A DNA stretch of 64,000 nucleotides. Source: Morchella semilibera (Eukaryota > Ascomycota > Pezizomycetes > Pezizales > Morchellaceae). The DNA lies in the NCBI GenBank assembly GCA_009192285.1, contig WBVU01000004.1:2564001-2628000 (forward strand), read 5' to 3'. The notes under the pieces are model-generated. The model was given only the letters and a program-made list of their open reading frames with translations. It made no database searches and was not told the origin of the DNA. A program made the translations under genes and the position numbers. Shown here piece by piece: positions 46,334-59,098 of the stretch; position 1 is the stretch's first letter; each line of letters opens with the position of its first letter.

Positions 46334-47364
46334 ATGCCTGCCCCTACAGCTCTCGTGAAAGCGCCTGAACCTGTCCCCACACCTACGGAACAGCAGCAGA
46401 AAATGGGTACCACCTACTTCTCTTTTATTTTTGTAGATAAAATACAGCAATCAAGAGAAGAGAGAAGTTCTAACTGAGGCTATGGCGGGGTTGTTTCTCT
46501 AGAGGTCGTTGACGACGAAATTCTCATCGACGCGTCCGCATCCACAGCTCCTGCCACTGGTAGCATTGTGGTCCCCCCGTTGAAGGAAGCTGAGGACATC
46601 GAGATGCACATAGACGAGGAGGGGCGCCCAAAGTTTGCGCCTGCAAAAGCAAAGGTACATAACAATATATATCTCCAGCTTTGCTTTGCTCCCTCCCCTC
46701 TCCCCTCCCCCCTCATCCTCCCCCTCCCACTAAAACCCCACGGTATATAGAGAATTAGGCAAAAATCAGAGTCGCGAAAGGTCAGTATCCCACCTCACAG
46801 GATGGCACCTCTCAAATCGACATGGCCCAAGATCTACCCCCCCCTCGTGGAGCACCTGAAGCTCCAGGTCAGGATGAACCTCAAGGATAAAGCTGTTGAG
46901 CTGCGCTCTTCGGCTCTCACAACAGATACTGGGGCGCTGCAGAAGGGTGCCGACTTTGTGAAGGCGTTTGCACTGGGGTTCGATGTGGATGATGCTATCG
47001 CTCTGCTCAGGCTCGATGATCTGTATATTGAGACATTCGAGATCAAGGATGTCAAGACGCTTACTGGCGAGCACTTGGGTAGAGCAATTGGGCGGATAGC
47101 AGGAAAGGACGGAAAAACAAAGTTCGCGATTGAGAACACTACAAAGACTAGAGTCGTTTTGGCGGATCAGAAAATCCATATTCTGGGAGGATTCCAGAAT
47201 ATCAGAATGGCAAGGGAGGCCATTGTTTCTTTGATCCTAGGAAGCCCTCCGGTATGTGGTATGTGCAATCCTCGCAGCGAATTCTTGGTGGGCTGACGGC
47301 ATTGCAGGGCAAAGTTTATGGGAATCTCAGAACAGTGGCTGCGAGGCAGAAGGAGCGGTTTTAG
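46334..47364 (+). CDS. PNO1: PNO1/Dim2, KH-domain 40S ribosome assembly factor
   Basis: Binds pre-18S rRNA near the 3' cleavage site and recruits the Dim1 methylase. Four exons: 46334-46406, 46503-46654, 46751-47251 and 47308-47364; 260 residues with closed phases. The acidic N-terminus leads into the family block RKVSIPPHRMAPLKSTWPKI and YPPLVEHLKLQVRMN. The KH-like core contains GRIAGKDGKTKFAIEN (the GxxG loop is GKDG) and ILGGFQNIRMAREA. The final exon closes the family C-terminus (GKVYGNLRTVAARQKERF). Length and order match the family well. Confidence 0.96.
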
Positions 47365-48563
47365 ATGGAAGGCTGGGCTCTAAAATGTTTCTCTTTTTTT
47401 CTTTTTCCTCCTCCCTTTCCCCTTTGTATCTTCTCTTTGCGATGTTACGGGTTTCCTGGCGTGTGGGTTTATACAAAAAATACAACATAGACAAATGCGT
47501 ATTAATCTGGGAAGTATGCACGCGAAACTCTTATCACGTGAAAGAGAGCTACCCCATGTTGTAGCTCGGACTTTGGAGGAAGCTTGACAGCCTGATCCGC
47601 GGTGGAGATTGCGACATCGCTACCCGTTGGTTAATCACGATATGTATCGGTACATACCAGCTGCGAGTTCAGCTCCTTGACTTAGATTCGTGCTAGGTAT
47701 TACATATATCTTTCGCAATGGAACTGCAGCCTCGATCTGGGCTTAACTTACTGAGAATGATTCAGATAATTGGAATTCGAAGATGATTGGCCCAGTCTTC
47801 GAGTCTGTAATTTTCTATTGATAGGTAGCCTGTTCGCTGTAGGTTGGGAGATCCTTGACCTTGTAGTGAATATGTGTCTGTGTAGACAGGAAATACATGT
47901 ATCTACCTAGCTGTCTATAGTATACATGTATCTCGTAAATTTATGAGAGAAAGGGAGAGAAGGGTCCTTGTTTATATAAACTGCCCGGGATGATTCGCGG
48001 GAAACCCCCCTTTAATCTACCTCACATAGAGAGCATCTTACAGTACTGCAGTCGATAGATTGTAGATTCGTGGATATATACATACATGTAATGGAATAGG
48101 CCCCCGGGGGGGGGGGGGGGGAGGTAGACAAAGTCATTTCTAGTATCCGGTTACACTGGGGGAGGGGGATCGAGAGTGCTAAAGATAACCCCGTGCAAGA
48201 GACAGAAAGGATAGAGTGAGAGAAAGAGAAAGAGAAAGAGATTGTGTCTCTTTCTCTTTCCCCACCCATTGCACTTGTGGTTTACGCTTCTCTTCCGTTG
48301 TCTGCGACGGCCGTGGTTGAAACTCCCGTCTCGACTGGGGACAGGAAGCCCATACATACCTGTGTTTGAGCCGCAACCCTTCGCGCAGTTTGTCCCCTAC
48401 ACAAGGACCCCATCTCTTGTCTCTGCTCGCTTCTTGTCCTGGCCATTGTCCTTGCGTTCGTCCTCCTTGTGTCTGTGTCCTGGCAATGAAGACGCTGCTG
48501 CTATTGCTCGCCCGATTTCAACTCTACAAATCGCCTCTGCTGCTTCTCTAAGTGAAATAAGAA
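47365..48563. other. 1.2-kb intergenic region with G run and GA/TC hairpin
   Basis: It contains TACATGTA motifs (47892, 47922, 48083), a run of about 15 G at 48107-48121 and a GA/TC inverted repeat (48228-48260). A pyrimidine-rich leader precedes the SepH ATG. No gene supported. Confidence 0.5.
48228..48260. repeat. GA/TC inverted repeat
   Basis: A 14-bp purine arm (gaaagagaaagaga) is followed after a 5-nt spacer by its exact complement. It lies about 300 bp upstream of the SepH start codon, in the probable promoter or leader. Confidence 0.7.
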
Positions 48564-51500
48564 ATGCCAACCCTTACTCCCATCCCGGTCAGACAGAATG
48601 GCCGTCAAATCGAACGTCCGAGAACCCCAAGCAGGCCCAGCACCTCGTCTTCCTCAAAAGAAAATGAATCCTCGAAAAATTCCGCGCCCCTGGCAGATTA
48701 TGTGGGTTTTGACTTTTGAAATGGAAGGGGATGCCTGGGCTGACACTGAGAGAAATAGACCCTTGGAGACTGTCTGGGGAAGGGCGCATTTGGTTCGGTG
48801 TATCGAGCACTCAATTGGGGAACCGGGGAAACCGTCGCCGTGAAGCAGGTGAGGCTCGCAGATCTGCCGAAAAGTGAGCTGAGGGTTATTATGGTAAGTC
48901 TTCCGCGACTTGTGTGGGTTGTTGGACCAGTAACTGAGTTCCTGTTGCATAGCTTGAAATCGACCTTCTGAAGAACTTGAATGTATGGGAATTATACCTC
49001 CACTGTCCCTGGTACTACTTACACACACTGATTCAAGGCAGCACCCGAATATTGTTCAATACCATGGCTTTGTTAAGACAACGGATTCTCTGTACATCAT
49101 TCTGGAGTACGTAGATATATCGAGGGCGGGCAAGTACTGCTGGGCTAATGATCGATAGGTACTGTGAAAATGGCTCCCTTCACAGCATTTGTAAAAACTT
49201 TGGGAAGTTTCCCGAAAATTTGGTTGGCCTCTATATGACACAAGTTCTACATGGACTACTATATCTCCATGACCAGGGTGTTATACACCGTGATATCAAG
49301 GGGGCCAATATTTTAACAACGAAAGAAGGATTGGTCAAGCTGGCAGATTTCGGGGTTGCCACAAGAACTACTGGGCTTAGTGACTCGTCTGTCGTCGGAA
49401 CGCCATATTGGATGGCGCCGGAGGTTATTGAGCTTGCAGGAGCTACTACATCGTCAGATATCTGGTAAGGTGCTTTCTTAGCCTTTTGAGAATTCTTGAA
49501 TGGGGCTTATAGAGGTGAAGGAGTGTGGGCTGTACAGTTGTTGAGCTTCTTGATGGAAAACCGCCATATCACAAGCTTGCTTCCATGCAAGCACTGTTTA
49601 GAATTGTCAATGATGACCACCCGCCACTTCCGGAGGGTGCCTCGCCAGCTGTTCGGGATTTCCTTATGCAGTGTTTCCAGAAGGATCCCAATCTTCGAGT
49701 TTCGGCTAGGAAGCTGCTAAAACATCCATGGATTATCAATGCGAAGAGGTCGGACTCCGTGGTGCGGACACCAACCACAAAGTATGATGAGGCTGTCAAA
49801 AGTGTGCAGCAATGGAACGCAGCTTTACAGTCTCCAAATGCTCCGAAAACAACTAGGCCTTCTGTCCTTAGTCCAAATCCTCCTCGGCGTACACATGTGT
49901 ACAGTCTCGACCCTGGGAAAGGACCATTGGCGTTAAGGACTCGACCAACCGATGCGTTCATGTCTCCAGAGAATACCCGTCAGTATACAATCCCTTCTCT
50001 TTTCGTGTTTCCTGGATTACTAAATTTACTACAGTGGAGGATGATAACTGGGACGACGATTTCGGGTCTGTTATATCTGCAGCTGCTCTCCAGTTTCCCC
50101 GAAATGTAAATAAGCCTGTGGAGGGGGCCTTAGCAAGTCTACAACAAACTTCTGCTCGATTGAAGTCTTTTGCGTCAAACGATGGCGCGGATGAGAATTG
50201 GGGTGATGATTTCGAAGGGGATATAACTATCAAAAGTCCGCCTAGTGAGTGATGATCCATGAGCTAAACCCATATCAACGGTTGTTTTAACGTAAATACA
50301 GTCATGGACTTTGAGGCGGATCCTATGCAAACAATAAGACCTTACTTTCCTCGTAGACAAAGCGAACCTCTTCTGCCGAGTGATGAGATAGTGACTACGA
50401 CGACCCCATTTACTGAGCCCCTGCCATTACCAACAACACCTACAAAGTCGAAACCACGAAAGCTAATGTTGCCATTTCGGGCTACGTCACGGCATCCGTC
50501 AGTATTCAGAGAAGACGCCTCCGAAGATTATTCCGACCTTGCACCTGTCAATGAAGCAACATTTGCTAGGAAGGTTGATTTAATGAAGGTATATGTCCCG
50601 TTTCCCTGTCGTATGCTTTTGTCTCATTGGATTATAAATAGAAGGATGCGTCGTTGAGTCCGCGGCTTTTCCACCCGAGTGACCTTAAAAGTCTCCCAAG
50701 ATCTGCAAATTCATCACAGCATGGCAGTCTAAGGAGACAAATCTCATTAGCATTGGGAGATACAGAAACGCAAGCACATGCGATACGGAGGTCACGGTCT
50801 TCAATGGAAATACAGAGATTTGCGGAGCCTGAGGGCGAGGACGATTATTCAGATATATTTGGTAGCGAGGGGGGAACCGATGAGGCTGGTTCAGAAACTA
50901 GTGATGATAATCATAGCCTATTACTAAATACTAAGCTTTCAAATAATTCCTGGGTAAGCCATTATCTTATCCTTGGGTTGTGTTTTACTGACTTGTTAGC
51001 TGGGAGACGAGGAGCCGGATGAGGATGATCCATTTGCCCAATTAGAAGAAGGGTTTGATGAAATGGGTGAGGTTTTCTATTAGGCTGGGATAAGGAACTA
51101 TAACTAACATGCTTATAGATCTCGAGGCCAATATTGCTAGAGATAAATATGCACGCCTTTGTATACAGGTCGAGGCCTTGGTTGGCTCATTAAAAGAAAC
51201 TCAGTCGGAAGAAGACCTTGATGACATCTCATCCCAATTGGTACGGACCTCTTAAAGCAGCAAAAACAAGTCTATCAGCTAATTCTAGTAGATGGAAGTT
51301 CTTCTAGAATCCCCAGAAACAAGAAATACAATTATTGGCGCTCATGGTATGCTACCAATACTAGAGGTTTTAGAGACTTGCCAGAAACGAGAAGTCATTC
51401 TCAAACTGTTGAAGATTGTCAATGCCGTAAGTCGGAACGCTTCTTTTTTGCGGCATTATTCTAACGAATCTTAGATCATTTTTGATGATGTTGAAATTCA

Positions 51501-53306
51501 AGAGAACTTGTGTTTTGTTGGAGGGATCCCCATCATCACGAAATTTGCGTCGAAAAAGTACCCTGGGCATATCCGTCTGGAAGCAGCAGCGTTTGTAAGA
51601 CAAATGTATCAGACTTCTACACTGACATTGCAGATGTTTGTCAGCTGCGGAGGATTGAATGTTCTCGTAGAGTTTCTGGAGGAGGATTATGACGCTCAGA
51701 AGGACTTGGTACTCATCGGAGTGAATGGCATTTGGAACGTCTTTGAAATGCAGGGTCCTACGCCAAAGAACGACTTTTGCCGGATATTTTCCCGAAGCTC
51801 GGTCTTGCATCCGTTATCGCTGGTATTGTGTCATGTCCTCGATGAGAGTGGGGAATTGTCGGATCTATGCGTGGATCGCATAGTCAACATATTCTACTTA
51901 TTTTCACAAGCAGAAAACCATGTCAAGGAAATGGTGGCGGATAGAATTGTCTTGAAAAGTGTGTCGTTCCTATATCCCTCATTCGGCCTCAAAATTGACA
52001 TTTTGGTTTATAAAGGGGTGTTGAAGGATCTGAAACGGATGGCGCCGTCTCATCAGGTGGTGATGCTAAAATTCATCAAAAACCTGTCTATGCTGTCATC
52101 TACCCTGGACACTTTGCAAAACTCCAATGCAATCGAGGTTCTGACCGATCTTTTGACTACCAGTATGAATGCATCGCATTTTAAGGTTTTTATTTTAGGT
52201 CCATCATGCGCTTATTTGCTATTCTAACACTATTCTAGGAAATTTCAAATCAAGTCTTGAATACGATGTTTAACTTGTGTAGATTGAGTAAATCTCGACA
52301 GGAGGAGGCTGCTCTCCATGGCATTATTCCTTTGCTCCAGCGTATTGTTAGTACAGAGCGGCCACTTAAGGAGTTCGCACTACCTATACTTTGTGATATG
52401 GCACACTCTGGAAAGGTTTGCAGAAAGATACTTTGGCAAAACAAGGGTCTCCAGTTTTATATATCATTGCTATCGGACCCGTATTGGCAGGTTACTGCAC
52501 TTGATGCTATCTTCGTTTGGTAGGCTTTTTTTGCACTAGAATGTTTGGCTCATGACTGACAGTACGGTAGGCTCCAAGAGGAGACAGCAAGGGTAGAGGA
52601 GAAGCTCCTTGGCGAGTCGTTTACTACAGCTATTATCAACTGCTTTACCACTTCGAAAACAAACGCCTTCGAAAACATCCTTGATCCTTTACAGAAACTA
52701 ATGCGTTTAAGCCTACCGATTGCTCATGCCGTTGGCCAACCAGAGTTTTTTGCTCGAATTCTCAGCAAATTATCTCACCATAAAGCTGTTGTTCGATTGA
52801 ATCTTCTCAGGATACTAAGAACCATCTGTGATGCAAGCGAGCAGAAAGAATCCCTGGTCAGAATACATGGGATGTATAACGCTATCTACCGTTTGGCGCA
52901 AAAGGATAATGCTGTGCTTGTTTCGAACCTCGCGGGAGAATTGATAAAGATGTGTGCTGAGAGGGAGAAAGAGAAACGTGTGAGTTATCGCAATAGAGGG
53001 CATAGAAGCATATCGTCAAGCACTTCGTCATCGTTTTCTATGAGAGAAAGGGCTTTATCTTCTTCATCACAGCGAGGGAATGTTTCTAGCTTATGGGGTT
53101 ATGATGCGAATGGTGTTATTACAGGGGATGAGACCGACATAAACCAGCTTCAGCTAACCGGTGGTAATAGTGCCGGGAGGGTTGTGCAGGAGAAGAAAAA
53201 GGTTCTCAGGAGGACGGCTCGGGGTTCGGGGTTGAGGAGTTCAAATAAGTACATACCTCGAAGAAGCCGTGGGCCACCCGCTACCGAAACGCCTGAATGG
53301 GATTAA
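48564..53306 (+). CDS. SEPH: Septation initiation network kinase (SepH/Cdc7/Cdc15 type)
   Basis: Sixteen exons: 48564-48701, 48759-48893, 48953-48982, 49042-49106, 49159-49464, 49521-49978, 50035-50244, 50302-50588, 50642-50953, 51000-51066, 51119-51240, 51292-51426, 51475-51958, 52016-52185, 52239-52519 and 52571-53306. They give 1311 residues with every phase closed, close to Aspergillus SepH. The Ser/Thr kinase domain (about 46-300) shows [45 protein letters not shown] and [10 protein letters not shown]. The middle is disordered with acidic WDDDFG and WGDDFEGD repeats. The C-terminal half is helical and armadillo-like ([20 protein letters not shown], and [15 protein letters not shown]). 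The kinase drives septum formation downstream of the spindle-pole GTPase; that is family knowledge. The start at 48564 ([13 protein letters not shown]) is in frame with the kinase; the overlapping ATG at 48598 is not. Confidence 0.95.
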
Positions 53307-53671
53307 ATGAGATAAGAGTTTACGCTCCGAGACTGAAGCATTCCGTGGCGAATTACATATTTTGGGTTCCTTTCTTTATTTCATACTGTTATTATATCTT
53401 TCTCTCCCTTCTGAATTTGCTGTCTGGCCATGTTACATGTACTGCATATCCTTAAGGAGCACCAATGAAAAGACTGGCTGATTTTGGCTATTAATATTCT
53501 TTCATGTGGTCACTCGCCGTAAGCATCAATTATTAAATCCCATTGTCTGATTACGTGTTATGGTTGCGGGGATGTTGGTGATTTCCAATCAGGTATCGCA
53601 ACCCCTCCGTACTGTATTTAAACACTTCCTCTTACGTTCCTGACTATGAATACGGTCCAACAATCGCAACA
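53307..53671. other. Short intergenic stretch
   Basis: 3' flank of SepH and promoter of GSH2, with one TACATGTA motif near 53432. Nothing else seen. Confidence 0.55.
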
Positions 53672-55329
53672 ATGGCTGCCTCGATTTTTCCTTCGTACCC
53701 CCCCTCAATATCACCCGAACAGTCTTTACACTTGCTTAAGTCTTTCATAGATTGGTCGTTGTTCATTGGTCTTAGTATCCGTCCGCCCCATGCGGAAAAC
53801 ACAAATGGAGCTCTAGCATCGCATGCGCCAGTAACACTATTCCCAAGCCCCTTTCCGAGAGCTTGCTTTGAGGAGGCGAAAGCAACCCAAAAATGGTACA
53901 ATGAGCTATATGTGCGGATTGCATCGGACGAGGAATGGTTATTCAAAATTGTAGACGAGTATGTGGAGTCCTTCGCTTTCCCGATTAAACTCTTACGGTT
54001 GGGGGGATATTTGCATTCAAGCTGCGCCGGAAGAAAAATTTGGGCTTTGAAAGTGGCTGAGATGTTTCTTTTCTCCCTGTCTACAGATTGATCGAGGCGG
54101 ACGACTTCATGGCTCGCCTGTACAAAGTGCATCTAGACGTCAAGAAGGAAGGCTTTGTTCAGGATCTCTCGCTCGGCATATTCCGCTCAGACTACTTGCT
54201 CCATGCAGACCCTTCATCTGCGACACCGTATCCAGTTATCCGCCAGGTGGAGTTCAACACCATTTCAGTGTCGTTCGGGGGTCTTGCGACTCGTGTTTCG
54301 GAGCTCCATAGACACTTGCTGCGGGTGGGCGCATATCCATCTACGACGGCCAGCTTATTAACGCAGGAGAATATACCGCTAGATCCCTCGGCCAAAGAGA
54401 TAGCCGGTAGTCTAGCAGCGGCACATAAGGCATATGGCCCCGGTTGCTTGAGACGTAATACTGCAGTATTGTTCATCATTCAGGGTGATGAGAGAAATAT
54501 CTTTGATCAGAGGTTGGTAGAATATAACCTCTTAGAAAACCATGACATCCACAGCTATCGCATTACTATACAACAAGTCCCGGACCTCATTACTCTAGAT
54601 CCCGTAACACGAGCGTTGATATATCACCCACCACATGATGATGCTGTCCATGTAGAGATATCCATAGCATATTTCCGCTCATGCTACGGCCCAGAGGATT
54701 TTCACTCTGAGGTCGACTGGGAATCTCGTACCATGATTGAGCGCTCAAAGGCCATCAAGTGCCCATCAGTCATCACCCAGCTAGCTGGTGCCAAAAAGGT
54801 ACAACAAGTTCTCGCGATGGAAGGTACGGTTGAAAGGTTTCTTCCAGACACATCGGCCTCAACTCGAATCCGGAACACTTTCGCAGCCATATACCCACTC
54901 GATACTTCACCGGCTGGTCTAGCCGCTCGTGAGCTGGCACTCAAGAACCCGGAAGGGTATGTCCTGAAGCCGCAGCGGGAAGGCGGCGGAAATAATATCT
55001 ACAGATCTAAGATCCCAGACTTCCTCAAATCAATTCCGGAGTCGCACTGGAGCGGTTACATACTCATGAAATTGATTGAGCCGCCGAACTTGGGTAATAG
55101 CATAGTCAGGAATGGCAACATAATGACTGGAGATGTTGTTTGTGAACTGGGTGTCTTTGGGACAGTGCTTTGGAGAGACGGTGAGGGGCAAGAAAGGGGC
55201 AAAGGGGTAAAAGAAATCGTTATGAATGAGGAGTCGGGCTGGTTACTCAGGACAAAAGGAAAGGATAGTGAAGAAGGTGGGGTGGCAGCAGGATTTGGAA
55301 GTGTTGATGGTGTTTTGCTTGTTGATTGA
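53672..55329 (+). CDS. GSH2: Glutathione synthetase
   Basis: Joins gamma-glutamylcysteine and glycine with ATP. Two exons, 53672-53958 and 54087-55329, encode 509 residues; the intron (GTATGT...TACAG) is phase 2. Family blocks in order: FMARLYKVHLDVKKEG, RSDYLLHADP, QVEFNTISVSFGGLATRVSE (substrate binding), ERNIFDQRLVEY, SIAYFRSCYGPEDF, and the glycine-rich lid KPQREGGGNNIY. The end ESGWLLRTKG and GGVAAGFGSVDGVLLVD closes the fold. Together with GLR1 at the left edge, two glutathione enzymes lie in the window, 52 kb apart, which is probably chance. Confidence 0.97.
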
Positions 55330-55670
55330 AATAGTCCACTCATGGGCGGTCACTCGGTTGGCATTAGTAGATACATGGCATAGAGTTGTTAAGACATACA
55401 TATACTACTACTACAACAATTACATAATAGTTTAAGAAAAAGGGGATATTTGAAATTTATTAATGTAAAGTTATTTGCTGCAGAGCTTGCGACGCATATG
55501 CGCAGCGTTCGAAGTGTTGAACTGAATCTAAATGCACTTGCTCAATTAGAACAATCCGCCCATAACTCCCACTTTGAGTACTTGTTTTTTTTTTAGAATT
55601 TTTTTTTTTTCTGATCTACAGGCCGGACGTTTATGGATTGTTGAAGGGGTAGAAAACGAGGAGACGGCGT
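55330..55670. other. Convergent intergenic stretch
   Basis: Shared 3' flank of GSH2 and RPP1, with T runs at 55587-55610. Nothing else seen. Confidence 0.55.
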
Positions 55671-56153
55671 TTAGTCGAAAAGACCGAAACCCATATCCTC
55701 GTCTGACTCCTCCTTCTCCTCCTCCTTCTCCTCGACCTTCTCCTCAGCAGCGGCGGCACCACCAGCGGCAGCAGCACCACCAGCAGCTGGCGCAGCAGCG
55801 GCACCACCACCAGATCCCACGTTCAGGAGCATCTCCTTAACATCTTTCCCCTCAAGTGCCTATTTCGTAAAAGGGAAAATGGTCAGCAACCAATCTTTCC
55901 TCAATCCCTACATTGTTGGTTTCAGACCTTAGCGAACAGGGTGGTCCAGATGGGCTCGACTTCGGTGCAGCTTGCGGCCTTAATGAGGGACTGCAGCTTT
56001 TCGGCCTATAATTACATCACCAAGCATTAGTTTGGGGCCGGCGAAAGGTCACTGAGTAATGTTTTAAGCCTTGCGAGGACGTACGGTGATTTCAACACCA
56101 TCATCGGCCAAGATGAGGGCGGCATATGAAACGGCGAGTTCGGTGTTAGACAT
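55671..56153 (-). CDS. RPP1: 60S acidic ribosomal protein P1
   Basis: Stalk protein that recruits translational GTPases. Three exons: 56085-56153, 55928-56005 and 55671-55859; 111 residues. It starts [20 protein letters not shown], continues [20 protein letters not shown], then [18 protein letters not shown]. An Ala/Gly hinge and a charged segment follow, and it ends with the universal stalk tail [17 protein letters not shown] and the start block identify P1 rather than P2. The plus strand of exon 3 reads as a Pro/Gln/His ORF that is only a shadow. Confidence 0.97.
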
Positions 56154-57139
56154 CTCGATATCTGCGGAATTTGGGATTAGGAGCTGGCCGATTTTGAGGT
56201 GTAAGGTCTGCCGAAGTGTTTACTCACTTATTCTTTGGATGTTGATAGAGATGCAGGGCGTCTGTCGGCGTTTACTGTCGTGAGATTATCAAGGGTGGGT
56301 ACTTAGATGAACATTCGGTGGCTCTAGTGGGTTTGAGCCCTGTGTGGGCTAAAAAGCAGTCATGCAGCATTTCACAGCCTGGTGTCTGATCAGGTCCGCC
56401 TCAGCCACAAGACGCCACTTTAGATTTAAGGCGCATAAATACAGTGTTTATAGCATTGTACCAAATACTCAGATCAAATTTTATAGGCCCTTTACTACAT
56501 GTACTTACATTTAGATACATCTAATGTTTGGTTCTGTATGTATTATAGTGCTTTATAGTTGTCTATACTCACGTTCATAGAATCTAACTCAAGCCTATAT
56601 TGCTTTTCACGAGCCTAGATGACAAAGCAACTGCATTCTCTGAAACACAAGTGATAATTCTGGGCTACGGGATATGGACATAGGCTGCAGGAACAGTAGG
56701 ACCGTAGGCACGAGGCCGAAAATTAAGAGGGTTGATGTCCATTTCTACTATGTATCGTCGGGTGATAAAAGTAACCGTGGTTTTGCGTAGCAACCAGCAA
56801 AAATTGCCCAAATCGACCAACTGCCAAAGTAAATTCATACCCAAAGGATAGGTTCTATCAATCTAACGCTTTTTAACCTACGGTTGTGGAGTTATACTTG
56901 TTTCAAGACGCATTCCATACAAAATCTGGTTGCAATGCAAAATCATGGTTACTTTGTCACCCGACAAAATCTAGCGATAACGATAAGCGCGTAGTTCTGA
57001 GAATGACAGGTCTTCGACTGACTGTTGCTCCAAGTCGTCATCCATCATACCCCTGTGTACCTTATACCACTGGCAGCTGTGGCTTTGAAAACATCGTCAT
57101 CTTTTGCATCAAGGGTCTTATTGCATACTCAATCAGAAT
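56154..57139. other. Divergent intergenic region
   Basis: Between RPP1 (-) and the DUF2408-type gene (+). AT-rich with TACATGTACTTACAT near 56498. The 104-codon ORF at 56886-57200 has no domain and overlaps the next gene's start in another frame. Confidence 0.5.
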
Positions 57140-59098
57140 ATGTTCACTACACCAGAAGCAGTCGCCGAGAAACTCGTTAAGCTCCGGGACAGCTTGGTAA
57201 AGCTTAAGGAGGATCGAACAACATACGTCAAGTCTAGTAGTGTGGTTCGTCTCTACGATGAATTATGCGAATATATCCGACAAGCACAGGAGTTTGAGAG
57301 TGAACTTCTAAATGGTCCGAGGGAAAGTGGGAGCAAACGTGAGACAACTTCTCTGGAAATGTTATTTGCTGCCAAGGGCACCTTGAATTTATTGTACTAA
57401 ATTATATATATGCAACTTAGTTGGTGAGCTTGTGACCGGACTGCTACGAGTTAATCTCACTGTTTTTCCTAACAGTCGGAAGAAACAACGAACCACCAGC
57501 AGTGTAAGTCAACATGTGAACGCTTACGGCAGTTTTCATAATATTAGACTCGGTAAAGCGTTGTAACATGTAGGTACAGTGCGACCTTGACGGTCGAACT
57601 GGCTATCCTCATGAATTCACCAGGGGGTTTAAAGTTGCGCTGTGCCATGTGTTATGACCCGGCCGAATCTTATATCGTGAAGATTGCTATGATTTAAGCC
57701 CGACTACGCTAATTGTTCTTAAGTTATGCCCCTAGCGTCATTATCAAGGTTCTGCTACGCAAAACCCCCTTTCTATATATCATACTAACAGTTACAAAGC
57801 GACTTTTAGAGCACCTAAATGAATCGGGAAATTTCTCTAGGAAGGATCTTGTGCCACTTTCAGCGTACGCTAACAAACATGCGCGAGAACATTGAACATG
57901 GCCGTCCTCTCTACAATTCTCTGATCATATCTATGCTTGAATCACAAGTCTCCGCTTCTGAAAAATCCTTAAAGGAATTAAAGGAAAGGCTAGAGCCAGT
58001 ACCAGCGGAACTGGAGGGTATACTAGAGAGACTTGTAAGTCTGCGGAGGAGCATCAAGGCCTGCGAATCCAAGAAGCAGGTATGTCGTATTCCAGAGTTA
58101 TGCGGGGAAGGTTTATTGAGTTTCTTGTTCAGTTTCCAGTTGCTGAGGTCGAGGGATACCTATCACAAATCAAAGAAATTGATGCGACGAGAGTGGATGG
58201 GAAGTTTGTATCAGAGGACGGAGGTATTCCGGAGACAGGACAGGATATCTTGGACACTTTACTTAAACGCTGCTACATAGTAGCAGAAAATGCCCTGGAA
58301 AAGTGGGCAACAAATGCATCGATCATGATGTACTATTGAAGTTTTACTGACACTCCTTAACTTTCTAGGCAAGGTGCAGTAGCATCTGGACTGAAAACCA
58401 CATATGAAGCACTGTTTCAAGCGAAGAATCAACTAGAGAAACTGGAACTGACTCAAGCCTGGTCGCTGAGAGAGACCGATCTTTATGAGTTCCAAAAGCT
58501 TGTCTTAGCTCTAGACCAGGGACGAGTGAATGGAAAATTTATGGATAGTGAAGGAAACGCACCTGAAGAAGGCCAAGGCGTAAGACTTTCAAACGGCTCA
58601 TAACTCATATTTGAGCTTTAAGCTAACTCAAATCATTTTATGCAGATATTATTGTATATGGTTCGGCGGTGTTATGCACACATATATAGTCTGATAAATT
58701 CAAGTGAAGTAAGCAGCACACTCTTGGCATACATTCCTAGGCAAAGTTTAACACAACGTACAGCCTGTCAGCGAAGCCCTGACGCCCGTTTTTAACCAGC
58801 TCCAAACAGTACGTCGTTGTTTAAAAGAAGTACAGAAATTCGGTATAAGCAACGCTAGAGACCTCTATCCGTATAGCATGAAAGTGGGTTATACCTATTA
58901 TGCGCTTATTTTTTCCCCTGTATAACTGATGCTTGATTATAGTTAGCTTCTATTGATAATATGAGAGTCGATGGCAAATTTATGGTGGGGACGGATATCC
59001 CCGAGGGCCAGGGAAGGGTTAATTCCCTATTGGCAGAATGCTTTGAGATTTGCGAGGATCTACGGAATAGTGAAGACAACGGGACAGAAACCTCCTAA
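57140..59098 (+). CDS. DUF2408-type fungal protein (5' part not fully resolved)
   Basis: Exon 1 starts at 57140 (MFTTPEAVAEKLVKLRDSLV). The 3' exons are clear: one ending at 58079, then 58133-58302, 58369-58579, 58646-58708, 58764-58883 and 58943-59098, all phases closed. Repeated units carry the signature RVDGKFVSEDGGIPETGQ, RVNGKFMDSEGNAPEEGQ and MRVDGKFMVGTDIPEGQG, each followed by a helix with a conserved Cys (LLKRCY, MVRRCYA, LLAECFE). I recognise this as the fungal DUF2408 family from memory. Between about 57390 and 57860 the joins are uncertain: a small exon around 57478-57507 and an intron of about 350 bp that contains a TACATGTA motif are the best fit, with an acceptor before RTLTNMRENIEHGRP. 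The function is unknown. Confidence 0.7.

Noticed and set aside
48598-48843. ATG at 48598 as the SepH start
   Set aside because: It is out of frame with the kinase; the frame from 48564 joins correctly to [11 protein letters not shown] after splicing.
55574-55840. Plus-strand Pro/Gln/His ORF
   Set aside because: It is the antisense of the Ala/Glu/Lys-rich last exon of RPP1.
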